A stretch of DNA of 33,943 nucleotides from Terriglobia bacterium (GCA_020072765.1 JAIQGD010000019.1:1-33943), one strand, 5' to 3'. Shown: positions 9,233 through 17,544, counted from the first letter of the stretch. Notes: a model not told the origin generated them from the sequence alone. A program made the numbers and translations.

Positions 9233-10542
9233 CTCGCCGCAGCCCGAAGGATGGGCTGCGCATGCGCCGCGGCCTGGGCGCCCTGCGAAGAGGCGGCGGC
9301 CGCGGACTTGGCCGCGCGCTTTAGCACGGCCTCGAATCTCTTCAGGAACTCGGCCACGTCCCGCGAGGAGATGATGAATGGCGGGAGCAGCCGCAAAATA
9401 TGATCGTGCGTGCAGTTGATCAGCAGGCTGCGGCGCAGCGCTTCCTTGACGAACGGGGCGCCTTCGATGACCAAGTCAATGCCCAGGATCAGCCCTTCGC
9501 CGCGCACCTCGCGGATGAACTCATGCCGCGCCGCGAGCTTTTCGATCCCGCCGCGGAGTTCGGCGCCGCGGGCGCGCACGTTGGCCAGCAAATCCTCTTC
9601 CTCGACCACGGTGAGGAATTCCAGCGCCACCGCGCAGACCAGCGGACCTCCGCCGAACGTCGAGCCGTGCAAGCCCGGCGTCAGCGCGGAGGCGAACCTC
9701 TCGCTCGCCAGGAACGCGCCCAGCGGCAACCCGGCGGCCAGCGGCTTCGCAATGGTGACCACATCCGGGAGCGAGCCGAATCTCTGATAGGCGAACTTCC
9801 GGCCCGTGCGCCCCAGGCCGCTCTGAATCTCGTCGGCAATCAGCGCGGCGTCGTATTGCGTGGCCAGGGCGCGCGCCCGCTGCCAGAACGCCTCGCTCAG
9901 CGGGACAATGCCGCCCTCTCCCTGAATCGGTTCGACCACCAGGGCGCAGACCGTGTCGTCGAACTTCGCTTCGAGATCGGTCACATCGTTGAAGCGGACG
10001 AATTCCACGCCGGGGATCAGCGGGGCGAACGGCTCCCGGTATTTCTGCGTGTGCGTGATGGAAAGCGCGCCCATGGTGCGCCCGTGAAAGGAATTTTCCA
10101 GCGCCAGAATGCGCGTCTTCGGCGCGCCGCTCGCGGAGGTTTTGCCGTGCGCGTGCGCCCGCGCGAGTTTCAGCGCTCCTTCAATCGCCTCGGCGCCGCT
10201 ATTGGCGAAGAACACGCGGTCCAGTCCCGACCACTCCGCCAGCTTGCGCGCCAGCCGCGCCTGGTAGGGGTTGTGAAACAGGTTGGAGACGTGCGTGGCG
10301 CGTCCGGCCTCGCGACGGATGGCGCGCACGATCCGCGGATGCGCGTGGCCCAGCGCGTTGACCGCGATGCCCGCCAGAAAATCGAGATATTCCCGCCCCT
10401 GCGAATCGTACAGGCGGCAGCCGCGGCCGTGCGTGAACACCACGGGCGGGCGGCGGTAGGTGTTCATCACGTAGCGCGCTTCGTCGGCGCGGATCTTCGC
10501 GGGCGAAAGGCGTGCGGTGGTGGTGCTCTTTTTCTTGGCCAT
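9229..10542 (-). CDS. argD: acetylornithine aminotransferase (class-III PLP enzyme)
   Basis: This 437-aa protein is a class-III aminotransferase converting N-acetylglutamate semialdehyde to N-acetylornithine. Landmarks are NSGAEA near 114-119, SFHGRTMG near 151-158, DEIQSGLGRTG at 237-247 and the PLP-binding lysine K266 in TIAKPLAAG. It is somewhat longer than typical ArgD because of an alanine-rich tail after residue 400 (AAKSAAAASSQGAQAAA). The tail looks unstructured and may be dispensable. The start is ATG at 10542, five bases after the argB stop. A paralogous ornithine aminotransferase is possible, but the operon position favours ArgD. Confidence 0.94.
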   Translation of the reverse strand: MAKKKSTTTARLSPAKIRADEARYVMNTYRRPPVVFTHGRGCRLYDSQGREYLDFLAGIAVNALGHAHPRIVRAIRREAGRATHVSNLFHNPYQARLARKLAEWSGLDRVFFANSGAEAIEGALKLARAHAHGKTSASGAPKTRILALENSFHGRTMGALSITHTQKYREPFAPLIPGVEFVRFNDVTDLEAKFDDTVCALVVEPIQGEGGIVPLSEAFWQRARALATQYDAALIADEIQSGLGRTGRKFAYQRFGSLPDVVTIAKPLAAGLPLGAFLASERFASALTPGLHGSTFGGGPLVCAVALEFLTVVEEEDLLANVRARGAELRGGIEKLAARHEFIREVRGEGLILGIDLVIEGAPFVKEALRRSLLINCTHDHILRLLPPFIISSRDVAEFLKRFEAVLKRAAKSAAAASSQGAQAAAHAQPILRAAAR

Positions 10543-10547
10543 GGCGG

Positions 10548-11378
10548 TTAGGCGACCCCGCGGGCTGCTTTGGCTCTCGTTGCTGCGCGCATGACAGGCA
10601 GCACGCGCGTTCCCGGGCAGCGCCCGCTGCTGGCGGCCGCGAGCAAAGCGCGGGGCTTGGTCCCGCCGACGATGCGCACTTCGGCGACACCACCGGCCAG
10701 CGCGCGTTTGGCGGCTTCCAGCTTCAGAATCATTCCTCCGGACACCTTGTTGCGGCGAATCAGATCCTCAATCTCCGTTCCGCGGACCGCGCGCAGCACC
10801 TTTTCGCCATCCAGCACGCCGGCCACGTCGGTGAGAAAGATCAGGCGTTCGGCGTGGATGAATTCCGCGGCGGCCGCGGCCATGTGATCGGCGTTGATGT
10901 TGTACAACTCGCCGTCGGCGCCCAGCCCCATGCAGGAAGCCACCGGCACGATGCCTTCCCGCCAGAGCGAGCGCAGGAAATCCACGTTGACCTCGGTCAG
11001 ATAGCCGACGAACCCCAGCCCGCCCTCGCAATCGTCGGCCTGCATTGGCTCGGCCAGAAAGCAGGCCGCGTCGGCTGCGCTGATGCCCACGGCGGGCTGG
11101 CCCGCCAGCGAGATCGCTCCGGCCAGCTTCTTGTTCAGCAGCCCGGCGAAGACCATCACCGCGGCGTCGCGCGTCTCGCGGTCGGTGACGCGCAAGCCGC
11201 TGAAGAAACGGCTGGTGATGCCCATGCGCGCCAGCGTGGCCGTGAAGATTTTTCCTCCGCCGTGCACGACCAACAGCTCATGGCCGGCGTGGGCGAGTTC
11301 GGCGATCTGCCGCGCAATTCCCTGCACGTCTTCCTCGCGTTCCAGCAGCGCCCCTGCAATCTTGATGACCATTCTCAT
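10548..11378 (-). CDS. argB: acetylglutamate kinase
   Basis: This 276-aa amino-acid-kinase-fold protein phosphorylates N-acetylglutamate, usually the feedback-controlled step. VHGGGK lies at 38-43, INADHMAAAAA in the second half, and SGGMILKL near the ATP site. Two deviations stand out. The start reads KIAGALLE where most family members have KIGGNAL or similar, and the common MIPK is MILK. The key lysines are retained, so activity is expected. It lacks the long N-terminal helix of arginine-inhibited hexameric kinases. ATG at 11378 overlaps the argC stop by 4 bp (ATGA), which rejects a 30-residue N-terminal extension in the same frame. Confidence 0.94.
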   Translation of the reverse strand: MRMVIKIAGALLEREEDVQGIARQIAELAHAGHELLVVHGGGKIFTATLARMGITSRFFSGLRVTDRETRDAAVMVFAGLLNKKLAGAISLAGQPAVGISAADAACFLAEPMQADDCEGGLGFVGYLTEVNVDFLRSLWREGIVPVASCMGLGADGELYNINADHMAAAAAEFIHAERLIFLTDVAGVLDGEKVLRAVRGTEIEDLIRRNKVSGGMILKLEAAKRALAGGVAEVRIVGGTKPRALLAAASSGRCPGTRVLPVMRAATRAKAARGVA

Positions 11379-12415
11379 AGCAATCCCGCCGTTTCCGGAT
11401 ACCCGCGCATCCCATTCAGATTTTGCACCGCTTGCCCCGCCGCGCCCTTGCCCAGATTGTCCAGGCACGACACCACCACCAGCCGCTCGCCCGCTGCGTC
11501 GAGCGCAAAACCGATATCACAGAAATTCGTGCGGGCCACATGCTGCAGCTCCGGCAGCGTGCCCGCGGGCAGAATCCGCACCATCGGCCGCCCGTTGTAA
11601 AACTTGCCGTACAGCGCTTCGATTTCCTCCGCCTTCCGCGCCGGCTTCAGCCACCCGTACAGCGTCGACAAAATGCCGCGGGCCACCGGCAACAGGTGCG
11701 TCGTGAAGACGAAATCCCCGGCCGCCAGGCCCAGATGCTCGGTCACCTCGGGCGTGTGGCGGTGCGTGAACAAATTGTAGGCCCGGAAATTTTCGTTCAC
11801 CTCGACGAAGTGCGTGTCGCGCCTCGGTTCCTTGCCCGCGCCGGTCACGCCCGACTTGCAGTCGCAGACGATCCCCCGCGCCGCGTCCATCCACCCCGCA
11901 GCGACCAGCGGCCGCAAGCCCAGAATCACCGAGGTCGGGTAACACCCCGGATTGCCGACCAGCCGCGCCTTCGGAAGCGCGTCCGCGTACAGCTCGGGCA
12001 ATCCGTAGACCGCCTCGGCCAGCGTCTTGGCGTCGGGCGCCGGAAGTTTATACCACTGCGCGAACGTCTCGGGGCGCTGAAAACGAAACGCCCCGCTCAA
12101 ATCCACGATCCGCAAGCGCGGATTGGCCGCCAGCAGCGCCGGCACCATCTCGAGCGAAGCCTCGTGCGGCGTGGAAAGGAACACGACCTCCGCGCCGCTC
12201 GCGGCCACGGCCTCCACCGACAGCGGGCGGCAGGGCGCGTCGCCCCAGCCGCGCAGCTGCGGGAAAAGCTCCGTCAGGCAGCGCACGTTCGCGTGCGCCT
12301 CGCGGAGAAAAAACGTCGGACTCTCGATGTGGGGATGCCGCAGAAGGAGGCGGGCCAGTTCGTATCCTGCGTAGCCCGTGACTCCGACGACGGCGACCCG
12401 TACGGGGTCGTTCAT
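11375..12415 (-). CDS. argC: N-acetyl-gamma-glutamyl-phosphate reductase
   Basis: This 346-aa NADPH-dependent reductase makes N-acetylglutamate semialdehyde. It begins MNDPVRVAVVGVTGYAG, with the Rossmann glycine motif at 11-17. The catalytic cysteine is C158 in VGNPGCYPTS. The segment HRHTPEV, which contains a histidine typical of the family, and a YNLF motif are present. ATG at 12415 overlaps the argR TGA by 4 bp; a 13-residue extension upstream would run into argR and was not used. Length is normal for the type-1 family. Confidence 0.96.
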   Translation of the reverse strand: MNDPVRVAVVGVTGYAGYELARLLLRHPHIESPTFFLREAHANVRCLTELFPQLRGWGDAPCRPLSVEAVAASGAEVVFLSTPHEASLEMVPALLAANPRLRIVDLSGAFRFQRPETFAQWYKLPAPDAKTLAEAVYGLPELYADALPKARLVGNPGCYPTSVILGLRPLVAAGWMDAARGIVCDCKSGVTGAGKEPRRDTHFVEVNENFRAYNLFTHRHTPEVTEHLGLAAGDFVFTTHLLPVARGILSTLYGWLKPARKAEEIEALYGKFYNGRPMVRILPAGTLPELQHVARTNFCDIGFALDAAGERLVVVSCLDNLGKGAAGQAVQNLNGMRGYPETAGLL

Positions 12416-12864
12416 CGGAGCATTTCCTCCACGCGCTTCTGAATGGCCAGGCACGCCCGGCGCGAAGACGCGATGATCAGCACCGTGTCGTCGCCCGCCA
12501 GCGTCCCGGCAACTTCCTTCCAGTGCTCGCCGTCCACCGCGGCGGCCAGGGGCTGCGCGCCGCCGGGCGGCGTCTTCAGCACCAGCATGTTCTGCGCCGG
12601 GCGGATATCGAGCAGGAATTCCTTGAAGGCATGGGGCAGCGTCGGCAGCGGAGACGCTTCATCGGCCGCCGCATCGGCCAGCGGGCGGTAGCCCGCGGTG
12701 GTCTTCACCAGCCGCAGTTCGCGCAGATCGCGCGACAGCGTGGCCTGGGTCACGCGCACACCCAGATGGCCGAGCTGGCGGCGCAGCTCGTCCTGGCTGG
12801 CCACGGCCTGCCCCGTGAGGAGCTTCAAAATCTGTCCGTGCCGGAATCGTTTCTGTACGCCCAT
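12412..12864 (-). CDS. argR: arginine repressor ArgR
   Basis: This 150-aa transcription regulator heads the arginine operon. The N-terminal winged helix (about 8-65) includes QATLSRDLRELRLVK, the ArgR recognition helix. The C-terminal domain (about 80-150) contains NMLVLKTPPG and GTLAGDDTVLIIA, the arginine-binding and oligomerisation motifs. In the known family, arginine-bound hexamers repress arginine synthesis genes. Being first in the operon, with palindromes over its promoter, suggests autoregulation together with argC through argJ. The start is ATG at 12864 after AAGGGA. Confidence 0.95.
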   Translation of the reverse strand: MGVQKRFRHGQILKLLTGQAVASQDELRRQLGHLGVRVTQATLSRDLRELRLVKTTAGYRPLADAAADEASPLPTLPHAFKEFLLDIRPAQNMLVLKTPPGGAQPLAAAVDGEHWKEVAGTLAGDDTVLIIASSRRACLAIQKRVEEMLR

Positions 12865-12877
12865 GTTCCCTTTATGC

Positions 12878-12908
12878 GTGATTATTCATCACTTTGCATA
12901 ATCATACA
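12878..12908. promoter_or_regulatory. two candidate ARG boxes (ArgR operators)
   Basis: Box 1 (12878-12892) is GTGAT-N5-ATCAC, a 15-bp palindrome with an AT-rich centre that contains TGAATAA on the minus strand. Box 2 (12896-12908), minus-strand GTATGATTATGCA, overlaps the -10 element. Both resemble the known ArgR half-site pattern TGAAT/ATTCA. Tandem boxes over the -10 and start point are the usual arrangement for repression. The match is by eye only. Confidence 0.6.
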
Positions 12909-12928
12909 ACAGCCCCGGCGGGTGTCAA
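12894..12928 (-). promoter_or_regulatory. sigma-70 type promoter of the arginine operon
   Basis: Reading the minus strand, TTGACA (12928-12923) is followed after 16 bp by TATGAT (12906-12901), close to the sigma-70 consensus. Transcription would start near 12894, giving a leader of about 30 nt before the argR ATG. No other promoter is obvious within the overlapping operon. Confidence 0.75.
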
Positions 12929-13199
12929 GAACTTCTCGCAACAATTATGCTTCCCCGCGCACGGCGGCGCGCGCGAGCAGTCCGCGCCACGGTCGCGTGC
13001 CGGGATGAAACAGATGCTGCGCAACGGGACACGCGCCCATCGCTCTTCCTCCCCATCCACGCACCGCGCCGCTGTAACGCACACAGCAGACGCGTCTTGC
13101 CGCAGGGAACATTTCGCGGGCGAGAGGCGCATTGGCGCGCCGCTTGCAGGAATCTCCGCGGGCATGGCGCGCAACACAATCAGCGGGTGTGCCAGCACG

Positions 13200-14477
13200 A
13201 TGACCGCGAGGCGGCGATGCTACCGGATCGCGGGCCCACTGCTGGCAGCTTTTCTGATCGCCGCCGGGATTGCTGCGCCGTGCCGAGCGCGACAGACCGC
13301 CCGCGACTGGCAAGCCGAGGTGCGCAACGCCGCCGCCGCGCACGACTGGGCCGGCGCGCTGCGCATTGTCGATGGCGAAATCGCGCGCGCGCCGAAAGAC
13401 ATGGACATCCGCGCCTGGCGGGCACGGGTTCTGCTATGGGCCGGCCGGCTGACGGAAGCGGAGCGGGAATTCGCCGCCCTGGTGCAGGCCGTCCCGAACG
13501 ATCCGGACGACTGGATGGGCCTGGGGACCGTGTACCTGCAGCAGCGTCGCCTGCCGGACGCGCTCCGCGCCATGGACCGCGCCGTCGCTCTCGATCCGAA
13601 GCGCTCGGACCTGCGCGCCGCCCGCGCGCGCGTCCTGGTGGCCATGGGCGAGCCGCGCCAGGCGCGCCTGGAATTTCAGCAAGTGTTGAGACAGGACCCC
13701 GCGAATGTGGCGGCGCGCGACGAACTCGCCTCGCTCCGCAACGACACCAAGCACCAACTCCGCTTCGGCGCCGAAAACGACCTGTTCAACTTCACCGGTG
13801 CGAACCACAGCCAGTGGCTGAGCCTGATCTCCCGATGGTCTCCCCGCTGGACGACGTCCGCGGCGGGAAATTTCTACCAGATCGCGGGCGTCGGCGCGGG
13901 AAAATTCACGGGCGGCGTCACGCGGACGGCGGCGCGCTGGGGTTCGCTCACCATCGGCGGCGCGGTGGCGCGCGATAACGCGGTGGTGCCGCGCGCCGAG
14001 GCCTTCTTCGCGGCCGACCGGGGCTGGGCCGTCAGCCAGGACAATGTCCTGCGCGGCATCGAACTCACCTACGGCCAGCACTGGTATTGGTACGCCACGG
14101 CCCGCATCCTGACGTTCGACGAGACCGCTTTCGTCTATCTCCCGCGCGAATGGTCCTGGTCGATTCGGCTCACGCAGGCCCGCAGCCAGTTCCCCGCCAC
14201 GCCCGCGGACTGGAAACCTTCGGGGATGACCCGCCTGGCCTTTCCCCTCACGCACGCGGGCGCGCGGCGCCTGTTGGGAAACATCTTCTTCGCGGCCGGC
14301 ACCGAGGACTTCGCGCAGATCAGCCAGATCGGAAGTTTCGCCTCGCAAACCTATGGCGGCGGATTCCGGTTCCAGCTCAACGCGCGCCACGATATCACCG
14401 GCTACGCCAGCTACCAGAGGCGCACACGGAATCGCACGGACACCAACTTTGGAGTCACCTATGGGATCCGCTTTTGA
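13200..14477 (+). CDS. YaiO-like outer-membrane beta-barrel protein with N-terminal TPR repeats
   Basis: This 425-aa protein has a signal peptide at 1-30 (RRR start, hydrophobic core, ending APCRA). TPR-like helices occupy about 35-155 (e.g. AEREFAALVQAVPNDPDDW and DALRAMDRAVALDPK). About 270 residues of alternating beta-strands follow and end GVTYGIRF. A terminal phenylalanine is typical of outer-membrane barrels. The arrangement matches the YaiO family of outer-membrane proteins. The start is uncertain: ATG at 13164 adds 12 residues and has AGGA at long spacing, while 13200 gives a cleaner signal peptide. The stop overlaps the next gene by 17 bp. With a HEAT protein and a glycosyltransferase downstream, a role in glycan export or outer-membrane assembly is inferred, by analogy with PgaA-type TPR barrels. 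Confidence 0.82.
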   Translation: MTARRRCYRIAGPLLAAFLIAAGIAAPCRARQTARDWQAEVRNAAAAHDWAGALRIVDGEIARAPKDMDIRAWRARVLLWAGRLTEAEREFAALVQAVPNDPDDWMGLGTVYLQQRRLPDALRAMDRAVALDPKRSDLRAARARVLVAMGEPRQARLEFQQVLRQDPANVAARDELASLRNDTKHQLRFGAENDLFNFTGANHSQWLSLISRWSPRWTTSAAGNFYQIAGVGAGKFTGGVTRTAARWGSLTIGGAVARDNAVVPRAEAFFAADRGWAVSQDNVLRGIELTYGQHWYWYATARILTFDETAFVYLPREWSWSIRLTQARSQFPATPADWKPSGMTRLAFPLTHAGARRLLGNIFFAAGTEDFAQISQIGSFASQTYGGGFRFQLNARHDITGYASYQRRTRNRTDTNFGVTYGIRF

Positions 14478-15681
14478 GAAATTGTTGACGCTGGGCCCGG
14501 CGGCCATTGTCCTGGAGGTCATCCTGGTCGCGGCGGCCGCCGACGGCCTCTTGCTGGGTTTCATCCTCCTCCGCAGGGCCTACCGCAAGCGCTACTTCGC
14601 CAAACGCGACCGCCGCGTCTACGAGTTCCGGCAAGAGTGGGACGCCCTGATCTCCGGCGAGGTGCCGTACGACACCTGGCGGACGCGCGCCTTTGACCGC
14701 CGCATTGTCGAAGAAATCGCGCTGGACGCGCTGGAAGCCGCCAAACCGAACGACTCGGCCCGCCTGCTCGCCTTCCTGCGCGCCACCGGACTGATCGAGA
14801 AACGCATCTTCGAGGCCCGGAAGCATCGCGGGTGGCGACGCCAGCGCGCGCTGGTGGCCCTGGGCCGCACACGCGCTCCCGAGGGAATTCCCGTCCTGGC
14901 CGAGGCGCTGCGCGATCCCAATCCGGAAACGCGGAACGCCGCGCTGCGCGGCCTGGGACGCATGGCCTCACCCGAGGCCGGAAACGAAATTCTCCTCTGG
15001 CTCGGCGAGGCCGGCCTGCAAGTCTCTCCCCTGCCGCTGCAAAACGCCTTGATCAACTGCTGCCGCGAGCGTCCCCAGATGCTGCTGCCCTATCTGCGGT
15101 ACGCGGGCCGGCCGGTGCGCGAGGTGCTGGCCCGCGTCTTCGGGGAAATCGCGACGGGAGCTCTGGAAGAGGAATTGATGGCGCTGGCCAGCGACGAACT
15201 CCCGGAATTGCGGGCGGCCGCGGCGCGCGCCCTGGGCCAGGCGGGGCAACACACCCCGGTGATGGAAACGCTGTCCGAACTGGCGCGCGACGCGGTTTGG
15301 TACGTGCGCCTGCGTGCCGTGGTGGCGCTGGGAAGAATTCCCCAGCCGGAAGTCATCCCTCCGCTTCTGCACGCGCTGCGGGATCCCAACCGCCTGGTGC
15401 GCATGCGCGCCGCCGAGGGATTGGCGGATCAACGCGGGGAAATGGCTTCCGTCTTCGCGGAGGTCGTGGCGGCCCAGGATCCCTACGCGCTGTACGCCTA
15501 TCTGGCGGCGATCGAAAACGCCGGCCTGCGGCAAACGCTCGCAGCCGACTTGCAGCAGCGTGAATCCCGCGGCGGCTTCGACGCCGGACCGTTATTGGCC
15601 GTGCTCCGCGCCGGCAAGCTGGCCGCGAAAGCGTCGGCCACGCCTCCGGCGAATACTCCCGCCCCGGTGAGCCCATCATGA
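14461..15681 (+). CDS. membrane-anchored HEAT-repeat protein
   Basis: This 406-aa protein has one N-terminal transmembrane helix (about 10-37, AAIVLEVILVAAAADGLLLG...) followed by a basic RRAYRKRY stop-transfer segment. The rest consists of HEAT/PBS-lyase-type helical pairs such as ALVALGRTRAPEGIPVLAEA and RAVVALGRIPQPEVIPPLL, mostly after residue 110. The C-terminus is alanine/proline rich. HEAT solenoids are protein-interaction scaffolds, and the domain probably faces the cytoplasm beside the glycosyltransferase. ATG at 14461 lies inside the YaiO-like gene, and its own TGA overlaps the next ATG (ATGA), so the three products are probably made together. No enzyme motif is visible. Confidence 0.85.
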   Translation: MGSAFEKLLTLGPAAIVLEVILVAAAADGLLLGFILLRRAYRKRYFAKRDRRVYEFRQEWDALISGEVPYDTWRTRAFDRRIVEEIALDALEAAKPNDSARLLAFLRATGLIEKRIFEARKHRGWRRQRALVALGRTRAPEGIPVLAEALRDPNPETRNAALRGLGRMASPEAGNEILLWLGEAGLQVSPLPLQNALINCCRERPQMLLPYLRYAGRPVREVLARVFGEIATGALEEELMALASDELPELRAAAARALGQAGQHTPVMETLSELARDAVWYVRLRAVVALGRIPQPEVIPPLLHALRDPNRLVRMRAAEGLADQRGEMASVFAEVVAAQDPYALYAYLAAIENAGLRQTLAADLQQRESRGGFDAGPLLAVLRAGKLAAKASATPPANTPAPVSPS

Positions 15682-17090
15682 TCCGGCTTCTGGATTGGGC
15701 CAACCACGGATTCTTTGTCTACTACCTCGTCTGCAATCTGATCTATCTGATGCTGCTCCTGATCGCGCTGAAGACCACGGCTCTGCATCAACTCAAGCTC
15801 CGGTCGCTGCGCTTGGCGTGGTTCCGGGAATCGCCGCTGGTGCCTCCCATCACCCTGCTGATGCCCGCGCACAACGAGGAACAGTCCATCTGCATGGCCG
15901 TCCGCAACGTTCTGGACCTGGATTTTCCGGAGTTGGAGGTGATTATCATCAACGATGGGTCGCAGGACCGCACGCTGAAAGAATTGGAAGGCGCGTTCCG
16001 GCTGCGCCGCGTGCACGCCGTGTACGTCGCGCAGGTGCCCAGCGCCCCCGTGCGGGGGCTGTACCGCAGCGACGCCGACGCGCGGCTGGTGGTGGTCGAT
16101 AAGGAGCCCGGCGGGAGCAAGGCCGATGCGGTCAACGCCGGGTTGAATGCAGCCACGTCTCCCTACGTCTGCGTGGTGGATGCCGACTCGATCCTGGAGC
16201 GCGACTCGTTGCTGCGGATCATGGTGCCGGTCCTCGCCGATCCCGAACGCGTGGTGGCGGTGGGCGGCATTGTGCGCGTCATCAACGGCTCGGACATCGC
16301 CGGCGGGCGCCTGCAACGCGTGCGCCTGCCGCGCAAAAGCCTGGAAGTGATTCAGGTGGTCGAATACCTGCGCGCCTTCCTGATGGGCCGGGAGGCCTGG
16401 GCGCAACTCAACATGCTGATGATTATCTCCGGGGCGTTTGGTCTGTTCCGCACCGATCTGGTCCGCGCCGTGGGCGGCTACCGGCCCGCGGCGATTGGCG
16501 AGGACTTCGATCTGGTCGTGCGCCTCCACCGTCATCTGCTGGAGCACAGTGCGCGGTACCGAATTTCGTTTGTGCCCGATCCCGTCTGCTGGACCGAAGT
16601 GCCCGCGGACCTTCGCTCACTCGGGAGGCAGCGCGCGCGGTGGCACAAGGGCCTGCTGGACGTGCTGCGGCGGAATGGCGATATGCTTTTCCGCCCTCGC
16701 TACGGCCGCATCGGATGGCTCGCGCTTCCCTACCTGTGGGTGTTCGAGTTTTTCGCCCCGGTCATCGAACTGGGCGGCATCGCGACAATCATCCTCGCGG
16801 CCTGTCTCGGCGCTCTCAGCCACCGCTTCTTCGTCGAGTTCCTGATCTTCGGCTACGTCTTCGCCACGGTGATTTCCATCGGCTGCGTCCTGCAGGAGGA
16901 GATCACCTACCGGCGCTACAACGACTGGAAAGACGTGCTGCGCCTGGTGACCTACTGCTTCCTCGAGCATTTCCCCTACCGGCAGCTCCACATGATTTGG
17001 CGGCTGCAAGGGGCCTGGCAGTACCTGCGCGGCGACGTCGCCTGGCGGCCCATGAAACGCCAGGGCCTGGAATCCCCCCACACGCGCTGA
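15678..17090 (+). CDS. processive family-2 glycosyltransferase, membrane-bound
   Basis: This 470-aa protein has an N-terminal transmembrane helix (about 11-32) and a GT-A catalytic domain. Visible motifs are PAHNEE near 63-68, NDGS at 92-95, DAD at 168-170 (metal/UDP binding), GED at 274-276 and QRARW at 318-322. That is the D,D,D,QxxRW signature of processive synthases such as PgaC, cellulose or hyaluronan synthase. Three or so hydrophobic segments after residue 345 form the membrane portion. It probably polymerises a UDP-sugar into an exported glycan; the sugar cannot be inferred. Coupling to the HEAT and YaiO-like genes suggests one synthesis/export machine. Confidence 0.9.
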   Translation: MIRLLDWANHGFFVYYLVCNLIYLMLLLIALKTTALHQLKLRSLRLAWFRESPLVPPITLLMPAHNEEQSICMAVRNVLDLDFPELEVIIINDGSQDRTLKELEGAFRLRRVHAVYVAQVPSAPVRGLYRSDADARLVVVDKEPGGSKADAVNAGLNAATSPYVCVVDADSILERDSLLRIMVPVLADPERVVAVGGIVRVINGSDIAGGRLQRVRLPRKSLEVIQVVEYLRAFLMGREAWAQLNMLMIISGAFGLFRTDLVRAVGGYRPAAIGEDFDLVVRLHRHLLEHSARYRISFVPDPVCWTEVPADLRSLGRQRARWHKGLLDVLRRNGDMLFRPRYGRIGWLALPYLWVFEFFAPVIELGGIATIILAACLGALSHRFFVEFLIFGYVFATVISIGCVLQEEITYRRYNDWKDVLRLVTYCFLEHFPYRQLHMIWRLQGAWQYLRGDVAWRPMKRQGLESPHTR

Positions 17091-17422
17091 CCGCTGCGCG
17101 CCGTCTCTCAGCTTGTGAAGAAACGTGCATTTTAGGGGGTCGGAACTTCAGCTCCGACATCAGCGGCGCCTTTTCATCAGGGGTTTTCGCGGTTTGTGCG
17201 TCCCGACGTCTTGTCTCGGGAAACCCCTGAAGGGCCGATTTCGACTCTTTCCGCAGGCCGTTCTGCCGCCAGGGCGCCGGCTCTCTGCGCAAAACAGTCA
17301 TCGGGCGAAGGCTCGCGCCGGCTCCTCGCTGTTCAGTCCCTTCCGAGGCGTGCTAGAATCATCTTGCGTGTTTTCCGCGCAGCCTCACCGAACTCAGCCG
17401 CCACGGCCCCGGTGAGTGTTGT
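17091..17422. other. gene-free gap with nested hairpins upstream of tRNA-Val
   Basis: This 332-bp gap holds a small hairpin, GTCGGA/TCCGAC (17139-17158). A larger nested one follows: outer stem TCAGGGGTT/AACCCCTGA (17177-17185 with 17222-17230, 9 bp perfect) and inner stem TCCCGA/TCGGGA (17201-17206 with 17216-17221). It may end the polysaccharide operon or be a structured intergenic repeat. The rest shows no convincing gene. The tRNA promoter should lie just upstream of 17423, but I could not pick out a clear one. Confidence 0.5.
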
Positions 17423-17499
17423 AGGCCCGTAGCTCAGTTGGCTAGAGCGCCACCTTGACACGGTGGAGGTCTGCGGTTCGAGCCCGCACGGGCCTACCA
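17423..17499 (+). tRNA. tRNA-Val (anticodon GAC)
   Basis: This 77-nt cloverleaf has an acceptor stem AGGCCCG/CGGGCCT, D-arm GCTC-AGTTGGCTA-GAGC, anticodon stem CCACC/GGTGG with loop TTGACAC (anticodon GAC, reading GTC/GTT valine codons), T-arm TGCGG-TTCGAGC-CCGCA, discriminator A and encoded CCA at 17497-17499. All stems are perfectly paired. Its 3' part is duplicated twice downstream, which marks it as an integration target. Confidence 0.96.
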
Positions 17500-17544
17500 T
17501 TTGTTTGCACTGCTGGGGCATCGAGCGGGCCGACCGGGTCGGCC

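Noticed and set aside
7060-10551. Long plus-strand frames opposite argG, argF and argD
   Set aside because: They are exact antisense to well-conserved arginine genes and encode His/Arg/Gly-rich sequence without motifs.
12894-13163. N-terminal extension of the YaiO-like protein back to 12894
   Set aside because: The extension would start within the arginine operator region, has no ribosome binding site, and precedes an excellent signal peptide.
17125-17415. Open frame between the glycosyltransferase gene and tRNA-Val
   Set aside because: It runs through nested hairpins, has no ribosome binding site and no recognisable composition; judged non-coding.
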